DNA from: CALBZE01 sp036381255
GTDB lineage: Bacteria > Gemmatimonadota > Gemmatimonadetes > Longimicrobiales > RSA9
DNA length: 64,000 nt
Reading direction: 5' to 3'
NCBI GenBank assembly: GCA_036381255.1
Contig: DASVDG010000131.1
Location: 1-64,000, forward strand
The notes below the pieces were generated by a model. It was not told the origin of the DNA. It made no database searches and worked only from the letters and a program-made list of their open reading frames with translations. A program made the position numbers and the translations under genes. The first letter of the stretch is position 1, and each line of letters begins with the position of its first letter. Positions 1-7,057 of the stretch are shown here, piece by piece.

Positions 1-112
1 AATCATGCACCATGAGGCGACCGGCCCGGGAAACATGTGACGGCCCGGGGCGGCACGCCGGCGCATGAGGACCGGCGAGTGGTTCACACATCGGAAACTC
101 AAAGGAGGTCTC

Positions 113-1564
113 ATGAACCTGCTCCTCCGGGCGGCCGCGGCCGCGGCACTCCTACTGCCGCTGGCGGTCGCGCCCGCAACGGCACAGAACTACAGGGGTG
201 CCTGGACGCTCTACGGCGGCGGCATCTGGTTCAGCGACTTGAACGACAACGGGGATATCGGTGTCGATGACATCGACGATGTCCTCTTCGAGGATGTGTT
301 CGACGTCGATCCGGATCTGATCGACGGCGACGAGTTCGGGTTCCTGGACCTGTCGCTGGAGTCGGGCTGGGTCGCCGGCACGCAGCTCGAGTACTGGTTC
401 GGCAGTGGCCGTTTCGGACTCCGGGCCAACGGTGGATACACGGAGCGCTCCTTCGACCTCGAGGGCGACAACCTGTTCTTCTTCGATCTCGACGATGACA
501 TCGACGATATCGACGAGGACGGGGACGACAACGACCTCGCGTTCGGCGACGTGAACGTGTGGCTCCTGGACGGCGATCTGATGATCCGCATCCTGCGCCC
601 CGAGCGGGATCGGGTGTGGGCGCCGTTCGTGAGCCTCGGCGCCGGCGTCGTGATCTACAACCCGGCGGGGAGCGGCACGATCATCATCCCGCCGGCGAAC
701 GCGGCGTTCGGCGATTTCGAGTTCGTCGGCATCGATGTGGACGATGACGGCGACTTCGACGACTTCGATCTCGAGACGGACGAAGAGGGGAACAGCGAGA
801 CGCAATTCGCGACGGCGTTCGGTCTGGGGACGGACATCCTCCCCGGCTGGAACCTCGGCAACTTCGGGATCGGTATCCGCCTCGAGGTGGCCGACCACAT
901 CGCGTGGGATTCGCCGGCCGAGCCGCTGTTCGGCGACGAGGACTTCGACCCGGTGCACAACGTGCGCTTCACGGCGGGCCTGCTGACGACGTTCGGCCGG
1001 CTCTTCGAGGAAGAGGTCGTGGCCGTCGCCCCGCCGCCCGCGCCGCCCGCGCCTCCGGCCGAGGAGAGGATCACCGTCTGCGTGATCGATCCGAACACCT
1101 ACGAGGTCGAGTTCGTCAACGCCGTCTACGTTCCGTCCACGGGCGACACGCTGGTCGCGGTCAACGGGCAGCGCACGCCGCTGATGACGGCCTACCCGGT
1201 GACCTCGCCGGTCTTCGTAGGCAACGCGCCGTGGTTCACGGCGGGTGAGCCGCTCACCATCACGGTGGCCGGCGTGGAGACCGAGTGGGTCACCTACGGC
1301 GGCGGCCGGATCATCGAGCCGGACGACCTCGCGTTCCTCGGCACGGTCAACGGCACGCCGGTCTACGCCGACGCCGAAGAGGTCGACGAGGTCCGCGACG
1401 AGCTCGAAGACGCCGCCAATGAAGACCTCGAGGATCGCCTCGAGGAGATCGACGAGGCCCGCGCGGCGTTCGACGAGATCGACGTCGTCTACGTGCCGCT
1501 CGAGGCCGGCTGCGTGTTCCAGCCCCTGCGGCGCGTCGAGGAGGTCCGCAAGGTCCGCGGCTGA
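113..1564 (+). CDS. Secreted outer-membrane beta-barrel-like protein with Asp-rich loops
   Basis: A 483-aa protein. The ATG at 113 was chosen because AGGAGG lies 4 nt upstream and the protein then opens with a clear signal peptide (residues 1-24, ending PATAQ). Residues about 26-300 have alternating aromatic/glycine strands typical of small outer-membrane barrels (for example WTLYGGGIWF and FGLRANGGYT). The loops carry very acidic stretches, three of which look like EF-hand or dockerin calcium loops: residues 42-53 (DLNDNGDIGVDD), 132-143 (DIDEDGDDNDLA) and 208-219 (DVDDDGDFDDFD). A Pro/Ala linker (about 307-316) leads to a C-terminal domain of about 165 aa with an acidic helical stretch at 421-455. 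No family name can be assigned. Calcium binding is inference from the loop spacing. It is followed by a strong intrinsic terminator. Confidence 0.75.
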   Translation: MNLLLRAAAAAALLLPLAVAPATAQNYRGAWTLYGGGIWFSDLNDNGDIGVDDIDDVLFEDVFDVDPDLIDGDEFGFLDLSLESGWVAGTQLEYWFGSGRFGLRANGGYTERSFDLEGDNLFFFDLDDDIDDIDEDGDDNDLAFGDVNVWLLDGDLMIRILRPERDRVWAPFVSLGAGVVIYNPAGSGTIIIPPANAAFGDFEFVGIDVDDDGDFDDFDLETDEEGNSETQFATAFGLGTDILPGWNLGNFGIGIRLEVADHIAWDSPAEPLFGDEDFDPVHNVRFTAGLLTTFGRLFEEEVVAVAPPPAPPAPPAEERITVCVIDPNTYEVEFVNAVYVPSTGDTLVAVNGQRTPLMTAYPVTSPVFVGNAPWFTAGEPLTITVAGVETEWVTYGGGRIIEPDDLAFLGTVNGTPVYADAEEVDEVRDELEDAANEDLEDRLEEIDEARAAFDEIDVVYVPLEAGCVFQPLRRVEEVRKVRG

Positions 1565-1584
1565 GCCCGCGGTCCAGGGGAACG

Positions 1585-1615
1585 AAAAAGCCCGGCCCGT
1601 TGGCCGGGCTTTTTT
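1585..1615 (+). terminator. Intrinsic terminator
   Basis: A 13-bp stem (AAAAAGCCCGGCC, loop CGTT, GGCCGGGCTTTTT) with a T run, 20 nt after the barrel gene. The A-tract on the other side could let it work in both directions. Confidence 0.9.
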
Positions 1616-1634
1616 GTGCCCGCGCCACCCACGC

Positions 1635-1664
1635 TTGCCAAACGTCCCGCATCAGCACTAGCAT
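1635..1664 (+). promoter_or_regulatory. Candidate sigma-70 promoter
   Basis: -35 TTGCCA (1635-1640), 18-nt spacer, -10 TAGCAT (1659-1664). The expected start of transcription, about 7 nt on, falls on or beside the ATG at 1671, so the first ORF would be leaderless. It would drive the micro-ORF, the DUF4126 gene and the CMD gene. Confidence 0.5.
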
Positions 1665-1670
1665 TCTTCC

Positions 1671-1751
1671 ATGAACGACAACGACGCACGCGGCACCGAC
1701 GCCGCTCCACGGCGGCCCTTCGAACGGCCCGAGCAGGGGACCCTCGGGTGA
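1671..1751 (+). CDS. Possible leaderless 26-codon upstream ORF
   Basis: A 26-residue ORF beginning MNDNDARGTDAAPRR. It has no Shine-Dalgarno, but its ATG lies where transcription is predicted to start. Its TGA overlaps the GTG start of the DUF4126 gene (GTGA, 1748-1751), so termination here would deliver ribosomes to the next start. It has no recognisable relatives, and a chance ORF remains possible. Confidence 0.35.
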   Translation: MNDNDARGTDAAPRRPFERPEQGTLG

Positions 1752-2716
1752 CGGCGGATCTGTACCTGACCGGTAGACTCCTGGCGATCGCATTCGCCAG
1801 CGGCCTCAACCTCTACGCGACGGTCGCCATCCTCGGCCTCGCCTCCCGCTTCGGTTGGATCGCGACCCTGCCCCCCTCGCTCCGCGGCCTCGAGGACCCC
1901 GTCGTCATCGCCAGCGCGACGATCCTGTTCCTCGTCGAATTCGTCATCGACAAGGTGCCCCACGTCGACTCGCTCTGGGACACCATCCACACCTTCATCC
2001 GCCCCGTCGCCGCCGCGCTCCTCGCCCTCGCCGCCGCCGATGGCACGCCGACCACCCTCCACTTCGGCATCGCCGCGCTCGCCGGACTCACCGCCCTCGC
2101 CGCTCACGGCACCAAGGCCGGACTCCGCCTCGCCCTCAACGCCACGCCCCGGCGGACCGCCACCCTGGCCATCAGCCTCGGCGAGGACGCCGCCGCCATC
2201 GCCATCGCCATCGCCGCACTCGCATCCCCGACCGCCGCCCTCATCATCGCCGGCACGACGCTCGCCCTCCTCGGCCTCTTCGGCCCCGGCCTCTGGCGTG
2301 CCTTCGTCTTCGGCATCCGCGCACTCGCCGCGCGAATCCGCGGCTTCTTCGGCGGCGCCCGCTGGCGCGGCCTCGATGAAGTGCCCCGCTCCCTCCGCGC
2401 CCTCGTCGACCCGCCCGCCATCGGCGCCCCCGCACCCAGCGCCACCCGCGCCTCGCTCTGTGGGCCACGCCCCGTCGGTACCTACCGCAACGGCTGGCTC
2501 ATTCGCTCCGATGACGACGCCGTCTTCCTCTACCGCTCCTTCGGCCGCGCCCGGCGCATGACGCTCCCGCCGCTCCGCGAAACGCGCGTCCGCCACGGCA
2601 TCTGGGCCGACGCCGTCGAAATCGTCACCGACCGCTTCCGCTGCAACGTCTTCGTCCTCAAGGACGGACCGCCGGTCGAACTCATCTTCCCCGACAACAC
2701 CATCGCATCCGCATGA
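1748..2716 (+). CDS. DUF4126-family integral membrane protein
   Basis: A 322-aa protein read from GTG at 1748. GGGGA lies upstream, and the conserved domain (DLYLTGRLLAIAFASGLNLY) begins at once, which is why the longer frame was rejected. The N-terminal about 200 aa hold several Ala/Leu-rich membrane helices. They include the family-like stretch around VIDKVPHVDSLWDTIHTFIRP and a SLGEDAAAIAI segment. The C-terminal about 110 aa are soluble, with a strand-rich YRNGWLIRSDDDAVFLYRSF region. DUF4126 has no established biochemical role. It overlaps the following CMD gene by ATGA, so the two are translationally coupled. Codon choice is strongly C-ending, like its neighbour downstream. Confidence 0.8.
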   Translation: MTADLYLTGRLLAIAFASGLNLYATVAILGLASRFGWIATLPPSLRGLEDPVVIASATILFLVEFVIDKVPHVDSLWDTIHTFIRPVAAALLALAAADGTPTTLHFGIAALAGLTALAAHGTKAGLRLALNATPRRTATLAISLGEDAAAIAIAIAALASPTAALIIAGTTLALLGLFGPGLWRAFVFGIRALAARIRGFFGGARWRGLDEVPRSLRALVDPPAIGAPAPSATRASLCGPRPVGTYRNGWLIRSDDDAVFLYRSFGRARRMTLPPLRETRVRHGIWADAVEIVTDRFRCNVFVLKDGPPVELIFPDNTIASA

Positions 2717-3069
2717 GCCTCGACGAATTCCGCGCCTTCCGCGAACGGATGAACGAACGCCTCCTCTCGACCGACAACCTCGAGATCCGGCGCTTCTTCG
2801 CCCTCGACTCCCGCGCCTACGAGGACGGCGCGCTCCCCGCTCGCACCAAGGAGCTCCTCGGCCTCGTCGCCTCCCTCGTCCTCCGCTGCGACGACTGCAT
2901 CACCTACCACCTCGTCCGCTGCGCCGAGGAAGGCGTCACCGACGACGAATTCCTCGAAACCTTCTCCATCGGCCTCATCGTCGGCGGCTCCATCGTCATC
3001 CCCCACCTCCGTCGCGCCATCGCCCGCCTCGACGAAATCCGCACCGAATCCCCATCCCCTGAACCTTAA
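2713..3069 (+). CDS. Carboxymuconolactone decarboxylase (CMD/AhpD-like) family protein
   Basis: A 118-aa helical protein with the CMD motif CDDCITYH (Cys59, Cys62, His66), the redox-active Cys pair and histidine seen in AhpD-like members. The typical 'TKELLGLVASLVLRCDDC' helix precedes it. Such proteins act as alkylhydroperoxidases or ring-opening decarboxylases. The CxxC favours a peroxide/redox role, but the substrate cannot be read from sequence. The start overlaps the DUF4126 stop (ATGA). The last codons and the TAA stop (3067-3069) lie inside a tandem heptamer repeat, so the C-terminal SPSPEP tail is probably repeat-derived. Confidence 0.85.
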   Translation: MSLDEFRAFRERMNERLLSTDNLEIRRFFALDSRAYEDGALPARTKELLGLVASLVLRCDDCITYHLVRCAEEGVTDDEFLETFSIGLIVGGSIVIPHLRRAIARLDEIRTESPSPEP

Positions 3070-3142
3070 ACCCTGAACGCCGAATGCCGAATGCTGAATC
3101 CTCAACCCTGACAACTGACCACTGACAACTGACCACTGACCA
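3059..3142 (+). repeat. Tandem heptanucleotide repeat, about 12 units
   Basis: Twelve contiguous 7-mers of the type CTGAMNN: two before 3073 (the second contains the TAA stop of the CMD gene), then CTGAACG, CCGAATG twice, CTGAATC, CTCAACC, and five CTGACAA/CTGACCA units ending at 3142. The base composition is clearly less GC-rich than the surroundings. Similar intergenic heptamer arrays are known from cyanobacteria and other phyla; their function is unsettled. Confidence 0.85.
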
Positions 3143-3208
3143 CTCCCCGGAACATCTGATCCCCTCCCGGGTACTCACCCCGCTATGCAATGCCAGCGCA
3201 CACCGGCG

Positions 3209-3237
3209 TTGACATCGCCACCGGCCTCTGTTAGGAT
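3209..3237 (+). promoter_or_regulatory. Strong sigma-70 promoter of the sigma-factor gene
   Basis: A perfect -35 TTGACA (3209-3214), 17-nt spacer, -10 TAGGAT (3232-3237). The predicted start of transcription is near 3244, giving a leader of about 154 nt before the sigma-factor ATG. Confidence 0.7.
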
Positions 3238-3246
3238 TGACAGGCT

Positions 3247-3324
3247 ATGATCGGTGTCGCATCGGGGAACGAGACGCTGCCTCCTTTCAGGCGGCCGTTG
3301 CGCTTTCAGTCCCCCCATCGGTGA
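3247..3324 (+). CDS. Candidate leader peptide ORF of the sigma-factor transcript
   Basis: A 25-codon ORF starting MIGVASGNETLPPF and ending FQSPHR. The ATG is about 3 nt from the predicted transcript start, so it would be read as a leaderless message. Its TGA (3322-3324) abuts the first base of the intrinsic terminator stem. The peptide shows no run of one amino acid, so it does not look like a classical amino-acid attenuator. Coding status is inferred from position only. Confidence 0.45.
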   Translation: MIGVASGNETLPPFRRPLRFQSPHR

Positions 3325-3348
3325 GCAGCGAGCGTCGTTCGGCGATGC
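3259..3348 (+). promoter_or_regulatory. Candidate antiterminator pairing in the sigma-factor leader
   Basis: GCATCG (3259-3264), GAACGA (3267-3272) and CGC (3275-3277) can pair with CGATGC (3343-3348), TCGTTC (3335-3340) and GCG (3332-3334): 15 bp with a 2x2 internal loop and a 2-nt bulge. This pairing uses both arms of the inner terminator hairpin and would exclude it. The 5' arm lies inside the leader ORF, so ribosome position could choose between the structures. Confidence 0.5.
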
Positions 3349-3363
3349 TTCCGCTGCTTTTTT
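3324..3363 (+). terminator. Intrinsic terminator inside the 5' leader (attenuator)
   Basis: Outer stem AGCAGCG (3324-3330) with CGCTGCT (3352-3358). Inner stem AGCGTCG (3331-3337) with CGATGCT (3343-3349), including one G-T pair. The loop is TTCGG, with a 2-nt bulge at 3350-3351, and six T follow (3358-3363). It sits 34 nt before the sigma-factor ATG and downstream of its promoter. Confidence 0.75.
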
Positions 3364-3397
3364 CGTTTGTCCACCCGATCCGAGGATGTCGCGACAT

Positions 3398-4258
3398 ATG
3401 TTCCTGAATTCCCGCGCACTGGACTCCTTCGATCAGTACCTCTTCGACGTCGAGAAGTACCCGCTGATCGAGGACCCCGAGGAAGAGCGCGAACTCGCCC
3501 GCCGCGCCCGGGCTGGGGATAAGGAGGCGGCGGAGCGGCTCGTCACGGCGAACCTGCGGTTCGTCATCTCCTACGTGAAGAAGTACCAGGGTCGGGGGCT
3601 CGGGCTGGCCGAACTGGTGTGCATCGGCAACGAGGGGCTGCTGAAGGCGGTCAAGAAGTTCGATCCGGACAAGGGCGTCAAGTTCATCTCGTACGCGGTG
3701 TGGTGGATCCGGCAGACGGTGCTCCAGGCGTTGGCGGAGCAGACGCGGTCGGTGCGGATCCCGCTGAACCAGAATTCGAACCTGGTCAAGCTGTCGCGGA
3801 CGGAGACGGCGCTGACGCAGCTCCTGGGGCGGTCGCCGACGGACCAGGAGATCGCGGAGGAGATGGACGAGCCGGTGGAGACGGTCCGTGCGTTGCGGCG
3901 GGTGGCGGCGTCGGAGCTGTCGTTGGATGCGCCGATCGACCGGGGCGACCGGGACAGTGCGTCGTTCGGCGAGCGGTTCGCGGGTGCGGAGGCGGAGGAC
4001 ATCGAGGAGTCGGTCGAATCGCAGGCGCGGCGGGAGTTCCTCGACCGGATGTTCGAGAAGTACCTGACGGAGCGGGAGCGGAAGATCCTGTACCTGTATT
4101 ACGGCCTGGACGACGGCGAGGAGCGGACGCTGGAGGAGATCGGCTCGTTGCTGGGCGTGACGCGGGAGCGGATCCGGCAGATCCGGAACCGTGCGTTCGA
4201 GAAGCTCCGGGAGAGCCCGGACGGCGAGGCGCTCGAGACGTTCTGGAGCGCGAACTGA
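3398..4258 (+). CDS. RNA polymerase sigma-70 factor, RpoD/SigA-like, short form
   Basis: A 286-aa group 1/2 sigma factor. Region 1.2 lies at about residues 10-42. Region 2 (about 44-115) has the core-binding and -10 recognition signature (YAVWWIRQTVLQALAEQTR). Region 3 is about 122-200. Region 4 (about 215-275) has TLEEIGSLLGVTRERIRQI, the -35-binding helix-turn-helix. It lacks region 1.1, as short SigA proteins and RpoS-type factors do. The closeness of its regions 2 and 4 to SigA fits the TTGACA-type promoters seen here. An in-frame ATG at 3386 would add MSRH; 3398 is preferred because GAGG then sits at normal spacing. Whether it is the primary sigma or a close paralogue cannot be settled here. 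Its leader holds a candidate attenuator. Confidence 0.9.
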   Translation: MFLNSRALDSFDQYLFDVEKYPLIEDPEEERELARRARAGDKEAAERLVTANLRFVISYVKKYQGRGLGLAELVCIGNEGLLKAVKKFDPDKGVKFISYAVWWIRQTVLQALAEQTRSVRIPLNQNSNLVKLSRTETALTQLLGRSPTDQEIAEEMDEPVETVRALRRVAASELSLDAPIDRGDRDSASFGERFAGAEAEDIEESVESQARREFLDRMFEKYLTERERKILYLYYGLDDGEERTLEEIGSLLGVTRERIRQIRNRAFEKLRESPDGEALETFWSAN

Positions 4259-4298
4259 GTTCGACCGCGCGGGCATCGGCCCGCGGGGACGGGATCCG

Positions 4299-4335
4299 GA
4301 CCGAGAGCCCGCCGCGCCGCGGCGGGCTCTCGGTC
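4299..4335 (+). terminator. Hairpin terminator after the sigma-factor gene
   Basis: A 15-bp perfect stem (GACCGAGAGCCCGCC pairing with GGCGGGCTCTCGGTC), loop GCGCCGC, with only a weak T tract after it. It lies 41 nt past the sigma-factor stop. Confidence 0.65.
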
Positions 4336-4464
4336 GTTGGGGCGGCCGGAACCCGGTCGCGTACGTTGAAGTAGTAGGACGCTCCGCGCCGTGGCGGACG
4401 TCCGGACATCGAGCCGGCGCACGGTGCCGCCGCGCGGACGGCGCCGACCGGGACCGGATGCACC

Positions 4465-6525
4465 ATGAGCTGGACTTCCCCGACACGTTCGACCGCACTC
4501 CTGCTCCTCCTATCGGCGGCCGGCCCCGCGTCCGCGCCGGCGCAGGACGGGGACGGGTGGAACGCGCCGCGGGCGCTGGAGTTGATCGAGCGGGCGCGGG
4601 AGCGGCGGCATCGCCCCCGGGCCGACACCGCGCTGCGCAACTACCAGGCGAAGGCGACGGGGTACGTCTACTTCTTCCTGGACCGCCGGGACACGAACGA
4701 GCGTACGCTGGTGAAGGTCGACCAGGTCGCGCTCGAGGTGTACTGGGCCGCGCCGAACCGGACGAAGCAGCGAATCATCGGGCTGCGCGACCGGAAGGCG
4801 CTGCCGAACAACATCCACTACCACCTGGATCACCTGACCGTGGTCCAGAACGAGTTCGACGACCGGATCCGCCTGGGCGACGGCGACGAGGTGCGCGACG
4901 TGCTGCACCCGGCCGCGCGGCACTCGGAGCGGGTCTACGATTTCCGCGTCGCCGACTCGCTCACGCTGCGTCTCGGCGGCGCACCGGACCCGATCCGCGT
5001 CTACGAAGTCGAGGTCCGGCCGAAGGATCCCGAGCGCCCCGCGTACGTCGGATCGATCTTCGTCGACCGCGCGACGGCGGACATCGTGCGGATGACGTTC
5101 ACGTTCACCCCCGCCTCGTACGTCGACCCGCGGCTCGACTACATCCGCATCTCCCTGGACAACGGCCTCTGGGAAGGGCGCTACTGGCTCCCCTACGAGC
5201 AGCGCATTGAGCTCCGGCGGCAGGTGCGGCAGCTCGATTTCCCCGCGGGCGGGGTGATCCGCGGGACCATGCGCATCGGCGACTACCGCTTCAACCAGGG
5301 TTTGTCGGACCGGTTCTTCCTCGGCCCGCGCGTCGTGGCGCTACCGCAGCGCATGCGGGAGGCGTACCCGTTCGAGAAGGACCTCTTCGCCGAGCTGGAC
5401 GCCGAGGGTCTCGCGCCGATGCCGGAGCTGAGCGACCTGCGCGAGCGTGCCGCGGAGCTGATCGGAGCCGGCCGCCTGAGCGGGCTGCCGCGCGTGCGGC
5501 TCTACCTCCCGAACGCGTCCTCGCTGTTCCGGTACAACCGGGCGGAGGGCGCGTACCTCGGGGCGGGCATCGCGTACGCGCCGACCGCGGCGACGACGAT
5601 CGACGTCAGCGGCGGCTACGCGTCCGGCCCCGGCCACCTCGCGACGACCGTCACCGCATCGACGACGCTCGGCGACCCGACGACGTTCCGGCTCCGCGCC
5701 GAGCGCAACGCCGTGCACGACCTCGGGCTTCGACGCGGGACCGCCGGCGTGTTGAACACGCTCTCGGCCGCGCTCGCGGGAGAGGACTTCCTCGACCCGT
5801 ACTACGTGGATGGCGTCGGCATCGAGCTCGAGCGCCGGCTCGGTGGACCCTGGGCGATCGGCCTCGGCGCGGCGTACGAGCGGCACGCGAGCGCCCGCCT
5901 CGAGGAGCCGTCCGCGGCGCTGGATGAGGATGCGACGTTCCGACCCGTCGCGCCCGTCGATGAAGGCACGCTCCTCGCCGGGCGCGCCTCGCTCCGCCGC
6001 GAGCCGCCCGCCGCGCGCGGCGGCGGCTGGTCCGCCGCACTCGAGCTCGAGGCCGGCCGCCTCGACGGCGCGTACGTCCGGCCCGTACTCGCCGCCGATG
6101 CACGCTGGGCCTCGGCGGACCGGGGAACCCGGCTCCTGGCCCGCGCCGCCGGCGGGATGGTCTTTGGCGATGCGCCGGCCCAGCGGCTCTTCCTCCTCGG
6201 AGGCCAGGCGACGATCCCGGGCTACCCGTACCGCTCGTTCGTCGGCGACCGCTTCGCCGTGGCCGACCTCGAGCTCTCCCGCCGGCTCATCGGCCCCTGG
6301 GTCCGGCTACGCACGCTGGGCGCAGTCGGCTGGACCGCGCTCCACGAGGCCGCCGTGCCCGGCGGCTGGGACGCGGCGCCCACGGAGGGGATCCGCGCCA
6401 GCGCCGGACTCGGCCTCGGCCTCGTCTACGACATCCTGCGCGTGGACTGGGTCCGACCGCTCGACGGCTCCGGCGGCTGGACGACGATCCTGTCCGTGAG
6501 CCCCGACCTGCTCGACATCCTCTGA
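4465..6525 (+). CDS. Secreted outer-membrane protein with C-terminal barrel, unknown family
   Basis: A 686-aa protein with a signal peptide (residues 1-27, ...ASAPAQDG). Residues about 30-300 form a strand-rich periplasmic-looking region that resembles the N-terminal half of DUF5686/outer-membrane lipoprotein-handling proteins (VEVRPKDPERPAYVGSIFVD, WLPYEQRIELRR). From about residue 350 to the end it alternates as a large beta barrel with paired Gly/aromatic strands. It includes LFLLGGQATIPGYPYRSFVG, which recalls the conserved barrel strands of Omp85/TamA-like proteins, and it closes with a hydrophobic C-terminal strand. I cannot name a function. It has its own upstream region of about 130 nt after the sigma-factor terminator and ends tail to tail with ssb. 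Confidence 0.7.
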   Translation: MSWTSPTRSTALLLLLSAAGPASAPAQDGDGWNAPRALELIERARERRHRPRADTALRNYQAKATGYVYFFLDRRDTNERTLVKVDQVALEVYWAAPNRTKQRIIGLRDRKALPNNIHYHLDHLTVVQNEFDDRIRLGDGDEVRDVLHPAARHSERVYDFRVADSLTLRLGGAPDPIRVYEVEVRPKDPERPAYVGSIFVDRATADIVRMTFTFTPASYVDPRLDYIRISLDNGLWEGRYWLPYEQRIELRRQVRQLDFPAGGVIRGTMRIGDYRFNQGLSDRFFLGPRVVALPQRMREAYPFEKDLFAELDAEGLAPMPELSDLRERAAELIGAGRLSGLPRVRLYLPNASSLFRYNRAEGAYLGAGIAYAPTAATTIDVSGGYASGPGHLATTVTASTTLGDPTTFRLRAERNAVHDLGLRRGTAGVLNTLSAALAGEDFLDPYYVDGVGIELERRLGGPWAIGLGAAYERHASARLEEPSAALDEDATFRPVAPVDEGTLLAGRASLRREPPAARGGGWSAALELEAGRLDGAYVRPVLAADARWASADRGTRLLARAAGGMVFGDAPAQRLFLLGGQATIPGYPYRSFVGDRFAVADLELSRRLIGPWVRLRTLGAVGWTALHEAAVPGGWDAAPTEGIRASAGLGLGLVYDILRVDWVRPLDGSGGWTTILSVSPDLLDIL

Positions 6526-6546
6526 GCCGCACGCCGCCGCGGCTCA
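6523..6546. terminator. Hairpin shared by two convergent genes
   Basis: TGAGCCGC (6523-6530), 8-nt loop, GCGGCTCA (6539-6546). The stop codon of each convergent gene is the outer end of a stem arm. There is no T tract, so a termination role is inferred. Confidence 0.5.
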
Positions 6547-6927
6547 CGCGTCGTCGGCCTCCTCTGCCGCCCCGACCGCGACCGCCTCGCCGCGGCCGTT
6601 CGGCGCGCCGAGCAGCACCAGCTCCCGGACATGAACCTCCGCCGTCGGAATCGTGACGCCGTTCTTCTCGAAGCTGTCGTACTCGATCCGCCCCTCGACG
6701 TACAGCCTGTCGCCCTTCCGCACATATTCCTCGGCGATCTGCGCCAGCCGGTCCCACAGCGTGAGCCGGTGCCACGCCGTGCGGTCCTCGAACCCCTCGC
6801 CCCTCGGCACCCGCCGACTCGTGGCCAGCGACAGATGCGCGACCTTCGTGCCCGCCGCCGTCGTCGCGACGTCCGGGTCCCGCCCCACGTTGCCCACCAG
6901 GATCACCTTGTTCACCGAGCGGCTCAT
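6544..6927 (-). CDS. ssb: Single-stranded DNA-binding protein
   Basis: A 127-aa OB-fold SSB. The N-terminus (SVNKVILVGNVGRDPDV) and the VEGRIEYDSFEKNG strand match bacterial SSB. It binds ssDNA during replication, repair and recombination. The C-terminus is short and acidic (EEADDA) but lacks the canonical DDDIPF-like tip that recruits partners, so it may be a second SSB paralogue or a variant. It lies downstream of polA on the same strand (130 nt between them). Confidence 0.9.
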   Translation of the reverse strand: MSRSVNKVILVGNVGRDPDVATTAAGTKVAHLSLATSRRVPRGEGFEDRTAWHRLTLWDRLAQIAEEYVRKGDRLYVEGRIEYDSFEKNGVTIPTAEVHVRELVLLGAPNGRGEAVAVGAAEEADDA

Positions 6928-6961
6928 ACGTCGCCTCCCTGACGATCGCGCCCGACGCGAC

Positions 6962-6979
6962 CCGCGCCGCCCGGCGCGG
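6962..6979 (-). terminator. Short GC hairpin between polA and ssb
   Basis: CCGCGCC, loop GCCC, GGCGCGG. There is no T run; it may be a weak terminator or chance in GC-rich DNA. Confidence 0.25.
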
Positions 6980-7057
6980 CCGCGTCCGGCCGTTGCGTTG
7001 CGCGTCGAAGCTCGCGCCGTCAGCGGGGCGGCGGAATGACTGGATGGGGCGATTTCG

